The translations under genes and the position numbers were made by a program. From Spirochaetales bacterium (lineage in GTDB: Bacteria > Spirochaetota > Spirochaetia > SZUA-6 > DRHE01), in contig JAUVWI010000023.1 in assembly GCA_030604195.1 (NCBI GenBank), positions 1 through 44,082 on the forward strand: a stretch of 44,082 bases of DNA, in the 5' to 3' direction. Below, in pieces: positions 1 through 8,064 of the stretch; positions within the stretch are counted from its first letter, which is position 1, and every line of letters starts with the position of its first letter. Below the pieces are notes generated by a model. That model did no database searches. It was given only the letters and a program-made list of their open reading frames with translations, and was not told the origin of the DNA.

Positions 1-126
1 AATTTACACCAATTTTATCATATCAAACGGGCTGTGGTGCGTCTACTCATTTAAAAGACGAAAAAAAATCTATTTGTTTGTAAGTATCTATTGTGTGTGG
101 ATTTATAATTTATGCGTCAGTACTGA
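1..126. other. Left-edge segment with no recognisable gene
   Basis: This AT-rich stretch contains no gene that I recognise in any frame. An in-frame TGA at 124-126 separates it from the helicase reading frame, which starts abruptly at TAT (127-129). An intact helicase would continue its N-terminal RecA domain leftwards through this stretch, and no such residues can be read in any of the three plus-strand frames. It is either a real rearrangement junction or an assembly or contig-end artefact. Confidence 0.5.
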
Positions 127-174
127 TATGGCGGTCAATCTATTGACCAGCAGTTACGCAGGCTGAAAAAAGGT

Positions 175-1431
175 GTGCATATTGTAGTTGGAACTCCGGG
201 CAGGGTGATTGATCATCTTAACAGAAAGACACTAAAACTTGGGGGGATCGAGCACCTGATACTTGATGAGGCGGATGAAATGCTGAATATGGGATTCATC
301 GAAGATATGGAAGAAATAATGAAGCATACGAATCCTGCCAAAAGAACGCTATTGTTTTCTGCAACAATTCCGGGAAGGATAAAGGATCTTGCACATAAAT
401 ACATGGCTGGTTATGAGCTTCTTACAGCTAAGAAAGAGCAACTGACAACTGATCTGACTGAGCAAATATACTTTGAGGTTAAAGCTTCTGATAAATTTGA
501 GGCCCTATGCAGGATAATTGACATTGAAGATGATTTTTACGGTTTGATTTTCTGCAGAACAAAGAATGATGTCGATTCTGTCGTAACCCATTTAGTGGAC
601 AGGGGGTATGACGCAGAAGCTATTCATGGAGATATTTCACAGGCCCAAAGAGAAAGAACTCTGGGGAACTTCAAGAAACAAAGAGTCAATATTCTTGTAG
701 CAACAGATGTTGCAGCACGTGGAATTGACGTTTATAACCTCACCCACGTTATAAACTATTCACTACCTCATGATCCGGATTCATATATTCATCGAATAGG
801 CCGTACAGGAAGGGCCGGGAAAGAGGGCACCGCTATTACCTTTATTACGCCCAGTGAGTATAAGCGACTGATGTTCATACAGCGGATCGCCAGGATGGAT
901 ATTAAGAAATCAAAAGTACCAAATGTAAAAGATATTATCAAAGCCAAAAAGAAAAAGATATACGATGATCTGACTGCTATTCTTGAAGATGAGATTGATA
1001 CAAAATATTATAACTGGGCCAAGAAATTGCTTGTGGATAATAATCCGACAGAAATACTGGCTGCTACACTTAACTATTGTTTCGAAGAGGAACTCAATCC
1101 TGATGCCTATGGAGAAATAGAAGAGGTCGGTGCCAAGGGTAGGCAACTTGATGAACAGGGTAAAGCAAGACTTTTTGTCGCACTTGGTAAGAAAGACAAG
1201 ATTAATGCCAGAAAACTTGTTGATCTTATTATGAGCCGAGTCTCAATAAATCCCAAACAGATCAGAGATATACAGGTAATGGACAAATTTTCCTTTATTA
1301 CTGTTCCTTTTGAAAAGGCAGAGAAAATCGTTATTGGTTTTAACGAAAGGGGTCAGAAGCCGATAATTACCCATGCCAGGGATAAAACAGGCGGCAGTGG
1401 TACGCAACGGACGCGGGGGGGGCGCCGCTGA
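175..1431 (+). CDS. DEAD-box RNA helicase with DbpA-type RNA-binding domain, 5'-truncated
   Basis: ATP-dependent RNA helicase acting in RNA remodelling, ribosome assembly or decay. Seen, numbering from the GTG at 175: TPGR (residues 7-10), DEAD (31-34), SAT (62-64), the FCRTKND motif IV region, VATDVAARGIDV (motif V) and HRIGRTGRAG (motif VI). A C-terminal DbpA/CsdA-like RNA-binding domain covers roughly residues 330-395, and a basic Arg/Gly tail follows. Helicase sequence continues in frame upstream of the GTG to codon 127 (YGGQSIDQQLRRLKKG), so the GTG is not a true start. The Q motif, Walker A (motif I) and Ia are absent because the frame stops at a TGA just upstream. Without Walker A the product could not hydrolyse ATP. 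It is most like DeaD/CsdA or DbpA, and is either a pseudogene or an assembly break. Confidence 0.85.
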   Translation: MHIVVGTPGRVIDHLNRKTLKLGGIEHLILDEADEMLNMGFIEDMEEIMKHTNPAKRTLLFSATIPGRIKDLAHKYMAGYELLTAKKEQLTTDLTEQIYFEVKASDKFEALCRIIDIEDDFYGLIFCRTKNDVDSVVTHLVDRGYDAEAIHGDISQAQRERTLGNFKKQRVNILVATDVAARGIDVYNLTHVINYSLPHDPDSYIHRIGRTGRAGKEGTAITFITPSEYKRLMFIQRIARMDIKKSKVPNVKDIIKAKKKKIYDDLTAILEDEIDTKYYNWAKKLLVDNNPTEILAATLNYCFEEELNPDAYGEIEEVGAKGRQLDEQGKARLFVALGKKDKINARKLVDLIMSRVSINPKQIRDIQVMDKFSFITVPFEKAEKIVIGFNERGQKPIITHARDKTGGSGTQRTRGGRR

Positions 1432-1533
1432 TGCCAGCCGATTGGTAGTGTTGGTATGGACAGATACAGTATCTCAAATCAGATGGCATGTAGAAGAAGT
1501 GTTAGTAAACGCACCCATCTCCAATGATCATAC

Positions 1534-2130
1534 CTAAAACAATTCCTTCTTCATCAGTGATGATCCTGTGAATCCGGCTCTTCTTGTAATAAAACCATAT
1601 CGTACCTTTTTGATCTCTACAAAGCCTAATCTTTCATACAGCATTTTAGCCATGTTATTTGTATCAACAACATCCAGAGAAAGATATTTATACCCTTTTT
1701 CTTTTGCAAATTGAGTTATATGCTCCAGAAGCTTTGTTCCTATTCCCATATTTCGTGCTTCTTTCTTTACAGCAATCGCCTCAATTTTTAGTTCATTATC
1801 CGGCTGTTTTCTGAAATTATCATAATTGAGTATCAAATATAAAATCATGGATTTAATAATACTGAAATATTTTCTTATGCAACTATATTTGAATTTTAAA
1901 AAAGAACATTTTAAGGTACGCATTCCAATAACACCAACAATATCATTGTTAAATGCTATATAGAACGCGCATTCAAAGTTGCAGGAAATTTTTATTAGTT
2001 CTGTTGCTATTTCCTGATCCTTAATGAGTACGGATATTTTTCTCTTGAAAGCCTCATAGATAATCTTTGCAGCCTGATATTCTTGAGAAGTATTGATGTT
2101 ATTAATTATAGACTCTTGTGAGTTTTTCAT
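1534..2130 (-). CDS. GNAT-family N-acetyltransferase
   Basis: Predicted acetyl-CoA-dependent N-acetyltransferase of about 198 residues; substrate unknown. The C-terminal half has the GNAT core: a beta strand IEAIAVKKEARNMGIGTKLL with the R-x-x-G-x-G acetyl-CoA loop (RNMGIG), then a helix, a strand (YLSLDVV) and the end motif NNMAKMLYERLGFVE. I chose the ATG at 2130 (MKNSQ); a TTG three codons upstream (2139) directly abuts the MFS stop codon. It is the last gene of the minus-strand run kinase-HPt-MFS-GNAT, so it is probably co-transcribed. It is strikingly AT-rich (about one-third G+C in the lines I counted) compared with the genes upstream of it, which suggests separate acquisition. Confidence 0.8.
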   Translation of the reverse strand: MKNSQESIINNINTSQEYQAAKIIYEAFKRKISVLIKDQEIATELIKISCNFECAFYIAFNNDIVGVIGMRTLKCSFLKFKYSCIRKYFSIIKSMILYLILNYDNFRKQPDNELKIEAIAVKKEARNMGIGTKLLEHITQFAKEKGYKYLSLDVVDTNNMAKMLYERLGFVEIKKVRYGFITRRAGFTGSSLMKKELF

Positions 2131-2139
2131 AATATTCAA

Positions 2140-3327
2140 TTACTTTTCAAAGAGACTTCCCCTGATTATTATGAAAGCAGTAAAAAACATCAAGACTAAA
2201 CCGAGAAGACCGGCCCAGGAAAAGCCCAGTGCAGCATATAAGGAAAAACCCACAATCGGTCCAAGGGCCATACCCATATCTGAAAAGGTTGAAAAACGGC
2301 TCATAAAGAGTGCTCGATTTTCCCGGGGAGCCCTGTCGCCTGCCAGAATGTATATACTCAGGCGGGAACCAACCGCAGCGATAAAATGCAGAGCCAGGGA
2401 AAAAATAAGCAATAGCCAGTGATTCGTTATAATCAATAACAGGAGTGCAATAATCTGCAGTGATGCAGTTGCAAGCAGCATATGTTTTCTACCCACCCTA
2501 TCACTTAAAATTCCTAAGAAAGGTCCGAAAAGCAGGGTCCCGGCAATTCGTATGCTTAACAGCAGCCCGGTAAGGCTTGCCGCTCCCAGGTAAAAGGGCA
2601 GCGCCGGCGCTATCCGGTCTGCCGCCAGCCTGCCTGTAAGGTTGGCAATCATCTGCTCAGTCATACTGATGGTCAGAGCGCAGAGCCACAGAGAGTACTC
2701 CGTTTTTCCCAGCTGAAGTTTGCCAACTGCTTTATGGACTTTATCTGCCGGTACAATGACTGCATTCTGCTTCCGGTAAGCAGGAAAAATAAGGAAAACC
2801 CCGCAGAAGGATATAAAACTGAAAAGCAGAAAGGTTGGTTTTATACCCACCAGATCACAGAGGAAGCCGCCGATAAGCACCCCGCCCCCGGCACCGGAAC
2901 GGGTAATGGCCTGGTAAATAGCAACAATCTTACCCCGGTTGCGGTTTGTGGCTAAATTAAGGGCTGCCAGATAACCCTCAACGCGCAGGATAGACCAGCA
3001 GCCGCCCCAGAGAATACGAGCAGCCAGCAGACACCAGAAGTTCCGGCATAAAGCATAGCTGATGGTTATGGATGCGCCAATTATCACGGCTGCAACCAGT
3101 GGTTTTTCCGAGCCCAAGCGGTCTACCATTCTCCCGGCCAGCTCGTTGGTCAATAACCTGATCAGCCGGTTGGCTCCTAAAAGAATACCGATTTGCCAAA
3201 CTAAAACATTAAATTCTCCAGGTCTGGCCGGAAGTACTCCATACAGCAGGGCATCACCAAGCAAACTCAGTGCCACAACTATGGAAATCAGGAAAAAACG
3301 GATTTTTTTTTCAGAGTTAAAGAGCAC
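2140..3327 (-). CDS. Major facilitator superfamily transporter
   Basis: Inner-membrane secondary transporter of 395 residues, a normal MFS length, with about twelve hydrophobic segments. The loop between TM2 and TM3 reads GRMVDRLGSEKP, and the central loop has the MFS signature GILSDRVGRKHML, the second-half copy of G-x-x-x-D-R-x-G-R-K. The start is GTG at 3327-3325 and its G is the last base of the HPt stop codon (TAGTG), so translation is probably coupled to the HPt gene. The substrate cannot be read from sequence; drug or metabolite efflux is typical of the family. Co-transcription with a two-component system suggests that export is under signal control. Confidence 0.85.
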   Translation of the reverse strand: MLFNSEKKIRFFLISIVVALSLLGDALLYGVLPARPGEFNVLVWQIGILLGANRLIRLLTNELAGRMVDRLGSEKPLVAAVIIGASITISYALCRNFWCLLAARILWGGCWSILRVEGYLAALNLATNRNRGKIVAIYQAITRSGAGGGVLIGGFLCDLVGIKPTFLLFSFISFCGVFLIFPAYRKQNAVIVPADKVHKAVGKLQLGKTEYSLWLCALTISMTEQMIANLTGRLAADRIAPALPFYLGAASLTGLLLSIRIAGTLLFGPFLGILSDRVGRKHMLLATASLQIIALLLLIITNHWLLLIFSLALHFIAAVGSRLSIYILAGDRAPRENRALFMSRFSTFSDMGMALGPIVGFSLYAALGFSWAGLLGLVLMFFTAFIIIRGSLFEK

Positions 3328-3719
3328 TACTTTGAAGAGTATTTTAAAGATAATGAATTGCGGATTTCTGCCAACTCTGCTTTGAGTATGGCTCTGAATC
3401 GGGCAGCCGATTCCAAGTTTCCCTGTAGCGCTTCATTTTCCAGCTTTTTAGCAGCCTGGGCAAGTTTATCAAACTCCATATTTAAAGCGGCTCCTTTTAT
3501 ATGGTGAGCAATAAGAGCGGTTTCTTCACTATCACCCAGATCACAGGCCTGCTGCAGTTTTTTCAGGTCAGCTTCCGTTTCTCTAATAAAAATCTCAACC
3601 ATTCTTTTGAAATCTATTTCTGACAAACCTATCTGCGCAGCTGCCGCTTCCCAATTATAGCTTCCCATATTTCCTGTTATCCCCGGATCTGATTTCCATA
3701 TTTTACAATCCGCCCTCAT
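3327..3719 (-). CDS. HPt (histidine phosphotransfer) domain protein
   Basis: Small cytoplasmic phosphorelay protein of 130 residues. The HPt signature H-x-I-K-G-A-A lies in AHHIKGAALNM, giving His72 as the phosphoacceptor. The flanking helices (about residues 30-60 and 85-125) fit the four-helix bundle. The N-terminal 17 residues may not be translated: a second ATG, Met18, follows an AGGA stretch and gives a more typical HPt length. It lies 18 bp downstream of the REC-PAS-kinase gene and overlaps the MFS start by one base. It probably passes phosphate to or from the kinase's receiver domain, or to a response regulator outside the window. Confidence 0.85.
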   Translation of the reverse strand: MRADCKIWKSDPGITGNMGSYNWEAAAAQIGLSEIDFKRMVEIFIRETEADLKKLQQACDLGDSEETALIAHHIKGAALNMEFDKLAQAAKKLENEALQGNLESAARFRAILKAELAEIRNSLSLKYSSK

Positions 3720-3737
3720 GCCGGCAGATTTGTCCTA

Positions 3738-5258
3738 TTACTTTGCCGGTAAATATATTCTAAAGCTAGTGCCTTTACCCTGTTCTGATTCAACTTCTAT
3801 GTAGCCGCCGTGGCCCTTTATTATGCCATAGGCAGAGGCCAATCCCAGACCGGTGCCCCGCCCCATCTCTTTGGTTGTGAAAAAGGGTTCAAAGATTCGC
3901 TCCCGGGTTTTCTTATCCATACCAATCCCTGTATCAGTAACTATCAGCATGATATAAGCATTGGCTTTTACTTTAAAGACCTTCGATTGTATTTCAAGGT
4001 TACTAACATTAGCGGTTTTAAGAAAGAGATCCCCGCCCTGAGGCATAGCGTCTCCTGCATTTATCAGCAGGTTAAGAAGCACCTGTTCAATCTGGCCCAC
4101 ATCAGCCTCAATATTCCTTAAATCCGCTGCCAGCTCCATATGAATGGTTATATCCCTTCTGGTTCTGGCCATTACCTCAGAGGTTTCGCCAATCAGCCTA
4201 TTCAAATTCATGAATATTACTTCATCCCTGCCCTGCCGGGCATAGCCAAGGAGCTGCTTGATCAGGCTCGCAGAGCTTGCCACCTGCTTTTCAATACTTC
4301 TTAATCTCTTATAATGTGGATGATCGCTGGTCATCTCCATAAGCAGTAAAGAAGTATTGCCCTTAATTCCCATTAGCAGGTTATTGAAATCATGAGCCAT
4401 GCCTGCCGCTAAAGTGCCGACAGATTCCATTTTTTCCCTTTGCCGCAGATGTGCATGCCAGTAGTTTCTTTCGGTAATATCAATAAAAACAACAATCGCC
4501 CCCTTTTTGCCGTTGTTTACCGGTGAAACCCTGATTTCTAATTCTCTATCATTGATTACCGCCTCTACTCCTTCATTAAGAGAGGAGGAATGATCCTTTA
4601 ACCTCTCCAGCAATATGCCTATTCTCCGGCGATCCCCGCCATTAAATAACTCTCTAAAATCGGAAGCTAAGAGTTCTTCCTCGGAAATACCGCATAAGGA
4701 AATCGCAGCAGGATTGGCAAAAATTATCCTGTTGTTATCCGTAATCTCCATGATACCTTCGGTTATACTTTTTAAAACAACCTCAAAATGTCTTTTAATT
4801 GAGAGTAATTCGCTGGTGATTTCACGCGCATACAGATCCTCAATCCCCCGGACATTCCCTGATCTCTTCTTTGAGCTTATAACATTCGCTTCTGATAGCA
4901 CATCAAGTATATGCTTTTTCATTTTCGCAAAAGGCCCTTTGGCAATGCAGGCATCTGCGCCAAAGGATATGAAATCCACCTTTGTTTCCACAGCTATCGC
5001 CGAAAGAATTACCAGATAGGTCTTTTTAAATTGCGGTTTCCGGCGAATAATACGACAGAGAGTCTGGCCGTCAATGTTGGGCATGATCAAATCAATAAAA
5101 ATAATATCCGGATGATATTGTGATAACACATCAAGAGCTTCCAGACCATTTTTCGCAGTTTTGACCTGACAATCTTCTCCGGCCAGCAGTTTTGCCAGAA
5201 ATTCCAGGATAAGGGGATGATTGTCTACTACTAAAATTTTTTGCATACCTTTATTCAA
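3738..5258 (-). CDS. Receiver-PAS-histidine kinase hybrid sensor
   Basis: Cytoplasmic signalling kinase of 506 residues with no membrane segment. Domains: receiver at about 6-120 with phosphoacceptor Asp56 (FIDLIMP), acidic residue Asp12 and Lys107 (AKGP); PAS at about 155-265; dimerisation/phosphoacceptor helix with His289 (AAGMAHDFNNLL); HATPase_c at about 385-506 with N-box LLNLLINAGDAMP, DTGIGMD and GRGTGLGLASAYG. The HDFNNLL form is typical of the kinase group often paired with PAS domains. An N-terminal receiver suggests that the kinase itself is controlled by another kinase. Start is ambiguous: TTG at 5258, or ATG four codons later (MQKILVVD). The HPt gene follows directly, which supports a multistep phosphorelay. 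Confidence 0.9.
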   Translation of the reverse strand: MNKGMQKILVVDNHPLILEFLAKLLAGEDCQVKTAKNGLEALDVLSQYHPDIIFIDLIMPNIDGQTLCRIIRRKPQFKKTYLVILSAIAVETKVDFISFGADACIAKGPFAKMKKHILDVLSEANVISSKKRSGNVRGIEDLYAREITSELLSIKRHFEVVLKSITEGIMEITDNNRIIFANPAAISLCGISEEELLASDFRELFNGGDRRRIGILLERLKDHSSSLNEGVEAVINDRELEIRVSPVNNGKKGAIVVFIDITERNYWHAHLRQREKMESVGTLAAGMAHDFNNLLMGIKGNTSLLLMEMTSDHPHYKRLRSIEKQVASSASLIKQLLGYARQGRDEVIFMNLNRLIGETSEVMARTRRDITIHMELAADLRNIEADVGQIEQVLLNLLINAGDAMPQGGDLFLKTANVSNLEIQSKVFKVKANAYIMLIVTDTGIGMDKKTRERIFEPFFTTKEMGRGTGLGLASAYGIIKGHGGYIEVESEQGKGTSFRIYLPAK

Positions 5259-5299
5259 TTAACTTATCGGTTTATAAAAGGAAAAACAGAATTTCGCAA

Positions 5300-6922
5300 T
5301 CAGGATTTATTTCCTACAAACTGGCTGACAAAATATTCAGCCGTTAAGGGTTGTCCTGTTGCCCTTTCTATCATCTGCCGCCAATGGTAATACTTGCCTG
5401 CCTTAAAAACCTTATCCCGGAAGAACTCCCCCACTTCCCTGCACCCAACCAGGTTTACCCCATCCCGGTCATTACAGGAAAGAATATTCTGGCGGATATA
5501 AGAATAAAACTGGGAAGCGAGTAGTTCACCGAGTAGATAATTATGGTAGTAACAGGGAGCCGCTGAAAAATGCATCTTTGACGGCCAGTCGGGATTAGCC
5601 CCGGGCTCACGTTTATTCAGCAACTGGTATTTCTCCACCAGCCGCCACCAGAGTGAATTCAGATCCTGACGGGGATCGGCATATAGCCTCTTTTCAAAAT
5701 CATACATTACCATGGCCCAGCGGGCGAATATGAGCTGTGTCATCCTGCTAAACTCGGAGCTCTCTCTTTCGATCTCCACCCCCTCGTTTTCTGAAGAGTT
5801 GAGCATTTTCTGCATCCAGAGAGCATTGCTGCTTAACCGGCCGAAAAACATGGCCACTGCCTCGGTGGTAAAGACGTGGGCAGGCTCTCTTAATAGATAG
5901 GGAAGCTCCCTATTCATATAAAAGTCATAGACTGCGTGACCAAGCTCATGTAGCAGTGTACCCATCCACTTTTCATTGTTCTTGAGATTACAGAAAATGC
6001 GCACATCCCCCTGCCGGTCTATGTCCTCGCAAAAGGCGTGAGGATTCTTGCCGTCCCGTTCATACAGGTCGCTCTTTTTCAGTATCGCCTCTACAGGCAG
6101 GCCAAGGCTTTCATAGAAGCTGACAGCCATTTCTTTTATATCCTTATCCTGGTAATAACCATCCCAATCTATTTCTGTGAGCAACGGCGCTTCCTGAAAA
6201 AAGGGGTCATGATAATGCCAGGGCATAAGCTCACCAGTTTCGACTCCATATAGCGCAGCCAGTGAATTATCAATTTTCTCCTTGACCAGGCTAAATGGTT
6301 CTTTAGTAAGTTGAAAAAGGTCTTGGAAAATAGTGTCCAGCTCCGCTTCATCCTGTTCGCCGACTGACAGCGAGAGCTTAAAGTAATTATCAAAGCCCAA
6401 CTCCCTGGCTCCCCGGTTGCGCAGCTCAACTAATGTAATAAGATCATCTGCAACTTCTCTGCCCACAGCCTTAGCCGCATACCAGGCCTCCTCCCTTTCT
6501 ATGGAGTCTTTCGATTTTTTAAGGATTTCCTTTATCTCGTTATCCGTAACCTTTCTGCCGCGGATTGTGCCGCGGAAAACGCTGAACTTTCTCTCTATCT
6601 CGGTACTCAGGGCAACAATCTTCTCCAGCAGTTCTAATGGTATCTGGTTTTCCAGATAAGAATTGTGCAGGATATCGAGCTGCCGTTTTAATGCACTCTT
6701 TCTTACCTCTCCGGATTTTTTAAAGGTGGTGAGTCGTTCAAAATCCCCGGGGCTTGAGTATATCCGGCGGAGCTCAAGCTCGAGTTTGCCATATTCAGAA
6801 TAGTCCTCTGCTCTGCCGCTGATCGCCGCCCGCCAGAAGGCCAATTTCGCCCTCCTGGTAAGGGGTTTGATCTTCTGCAGATGGTCGGTGATAAAATTAT
6901 TCAATTGCTCTTCAATTTTCAT
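5300..6922 (-). CDS. M2-family zinc metallopeptidase (peptidyl-dipeptidase A-like)
   Basis: Predicted zinc peptidase of 540 residues related to bacterial homologues of angiotensin-converting enzyme. It carries HELGH at residues 325-329 (zinc ligands His325 and His329, catalytic Glu326) and the third ligand Glu354 in TTEAVAMFFGRL, 25 residues after His329, which fits the M2/M3 gluzincin pattern. The RELPYLLREPAHVFTTEA region is the usual sequence between the two motifs. The protein is mostly helical and has no signal peptide, so it probably cleaves oligopeptides in the cytoplasm. An M3-like oligoendopeptidase is the main alternative. The start ATG follows AAGGAGCG-type sequence. The kinase gene starts 41 bp downstream and may be co-transcribed. 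Confidence 0.85.
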   Translation of the reverse strand: MKIEEQLNNFITDHLQKIKPLTRRAKLAFWRAAISGRAEDYSEYGKLELELRRIYSSPGDFERLTTFKKSGEVRKSALKRQLDILHNSYLENQIPLELLEKIVALSTEIERKFSVFRGTIRGRKVTDNEIKEILKKSKDSIEREEAWYAAKAVGREVADDLITLVELRNRGARELGFDNYFKLSLSVGEQDEAELDTIFQDLFQLTKEPFSLVKEKIDNSLAALYGVETGELMPWHYHDPFFQEAPLLTEIDWDGYYQDKDIKEMAVSFYESLGLPVEAILKKSDLYERDGKNPHAFCEDIDRQGDVRIFCNLKNNEKWMGTLLHELGHAVYDFYMNRELPYLLREPAHVFTTEAVAMFFGRLSSNALWMQKMLNSSENEGVEIERESSEFSRMTQLIFARWAMVMYDFEKRLYADPRQDLNSLWWRLVEKYQLLNKREPGANPDWPSKMHFSAAPCYYHNYLLGELLASQFYSYIRQNILSCNDRDGVNLVGCREVGEFFRDKVFKAGKYYHWRQMIERATGQPLTAEYFVSQFVGNKS

Positions 6923-6996
6923 TATCGCTCCTTATAGCCACGGCACGGAGTATAGCAAAAGGTTATTTTAATTAACAGGTGTTGATAATTTAATTC

Positions 6997-7025
6997 GGAC
7001 TGCCCCGTTGGTAAAGAGGCAGCCC
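6997..7025 (-). terminator. Candidate hairpin downstream of iolG
   Basis: The arms GGACTGCC (6997-7004) and GGCAGCCC (7018-7025) can pair over 8 bp with one G-T wobble around a 13-nt loop. The hairpin lies just after the iolG stop on the minus strand. The following tract (GAATTAAATT) is AT-rich but not a run of U, so it is a weak intrinsic terminator at best. Confidence 0.4.
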
Positions 7026-7039
7026 GGTAAAGATTTTAT

Positions 7040-8053
7040 TTAAATCTCAGAAAGCTTAACCGGCCTGTTTCGGTCAAAAGAAAGGCGCGCCGCCTTGCCC
7101 ATAACCACCGGTATGCGGCCGTCTATACCGGTCACTGATGGCACCCTGTCCTCTGCCACGCAGCGGATAAATTCCTTCATTTCAGCGATATAAGAATCAA
7201 CGTAACGCTGCACAAAGAAGAAAAGGGGCAGGTCCTCCTGTACTGCCTGCGAAGTGCTCAACCGTGCCCGGTTCGGGGTATTATTTTCCACATTGACCAT
7301 ACCCTTAGAACCGAAAACCTCAACTCTCTGATCATAGCCGAATACCGCCTGCCTGGAGTTATCGATAGTTCCCAATACACCATTCTCGAATTTGAGAGTG
7401 ACAATTGCCGTATCCAGATCTCCAGCCTTGCCTATTTCCGGATCCACCATTACGCCGCCCACAGTATAGACCTCTTCAACCTCGCTTCCTATCAGATAGC
7501 GGGCCATATCAAAATCATGGATCATCATGTCTAAAAATATCCCACCCGACACTTTGACATATTCAACAGGCGGAGGCTCAGGGTCCCTGCTGGTAATTCT
7601 CAATATATGGGGATCTCCCACCTTGCCTTCCCGCACCAATTCCCATATCCGCCGGAAATTGGGATCAAACCTGCGGTTAAAGCCCACCTGCAGTTTTACT
7701 CCGGCCTCAGCCACCTTTGCCAAAGCACTGTCAATACGTTCAAGATCATGATCGATGGGTTTTTCACAGAAAATCTGCTTGCCTGCCCCGGCGGCCTCCT
7801 CGATGATTTGGGAGTGGGTATCCGTACTTGAACAGATAATAACCGCCTCAATATCAGGATTTTCCAAAATTGCCCGATGGTCGGCAGTTGCCTGCTTTAT
7901 ATTAAAATCAGCCGCACATTTTTTTGCCGCCTCAGGAAAAATATCGGAGACAGCCAGAACCCTGGCCTCCGGTATACGGAAGGCCAGGTGTTCAGTATGG
8001 AGCCTGCCGATGCGGCCGGCTCCAATAATCCCTACATTTATTATATCTGCCAT
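7040..8053 (-). CDS. iolG: myo-Inositol 2-dehydrogenase (Gfo/Idh/MocA family)
   Basis: NAD-dependent cytoplasmic dehydrogenase predicted to oxidise myo-inositol to 2-keto-myo-inositol (inosose). At 337 residues it has normal IolG length. Seen: Rossmann motif GIIGAGRIGRLH near the N-terminus, EKPID with the conserved Lys, GFNRRFDPNFRR, and DMMIHDFDMARYL with the catalytic Asp/His positions; all are typical of bacterial IolG rather than the wider Gfo/Idh/MocA family. It lies 11 bp after iolN and third in the order iolM-iolN-iolG, with RBS AGGAGG before ATG. The neighbours IolM and IolN support an inositol substrate. Activity on other cyclitols or on glucose cannot be excluded. Confidence 0.88.
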   Translation of the reverse strand: MADIINVGIIGAGRIGRLHTEHLAFRIPEARVLAVSDIFPEAAKKCAADFNIKQATADHRAILENPDIEAVIICSSTDTHSQIIEEAAGAGKQIFCEKPIDHDLERIDSALAKVAEAGVKLQVGFNRRFDPNFRRIWELVREGKVGDPHILRITSRDPEPPPVEYVKVSGGIFLDMMIHDFDMARYLIGSEVEEVYTVGGVMVDPEIGKAGDLDTAIVTLKFENGVLGTIDNSRQAVFGYDQRVEVFGSKGMVNVENNTPNRARLSTSQAVQEDLPLFFFVQRYVDSYIAEMKEFIRCVAEDRVPSVTGIDGRIPVVMGKAARLSFDRNRPVKLSEI

Positions 8054-8064
8054 ATTGCCTCCTA

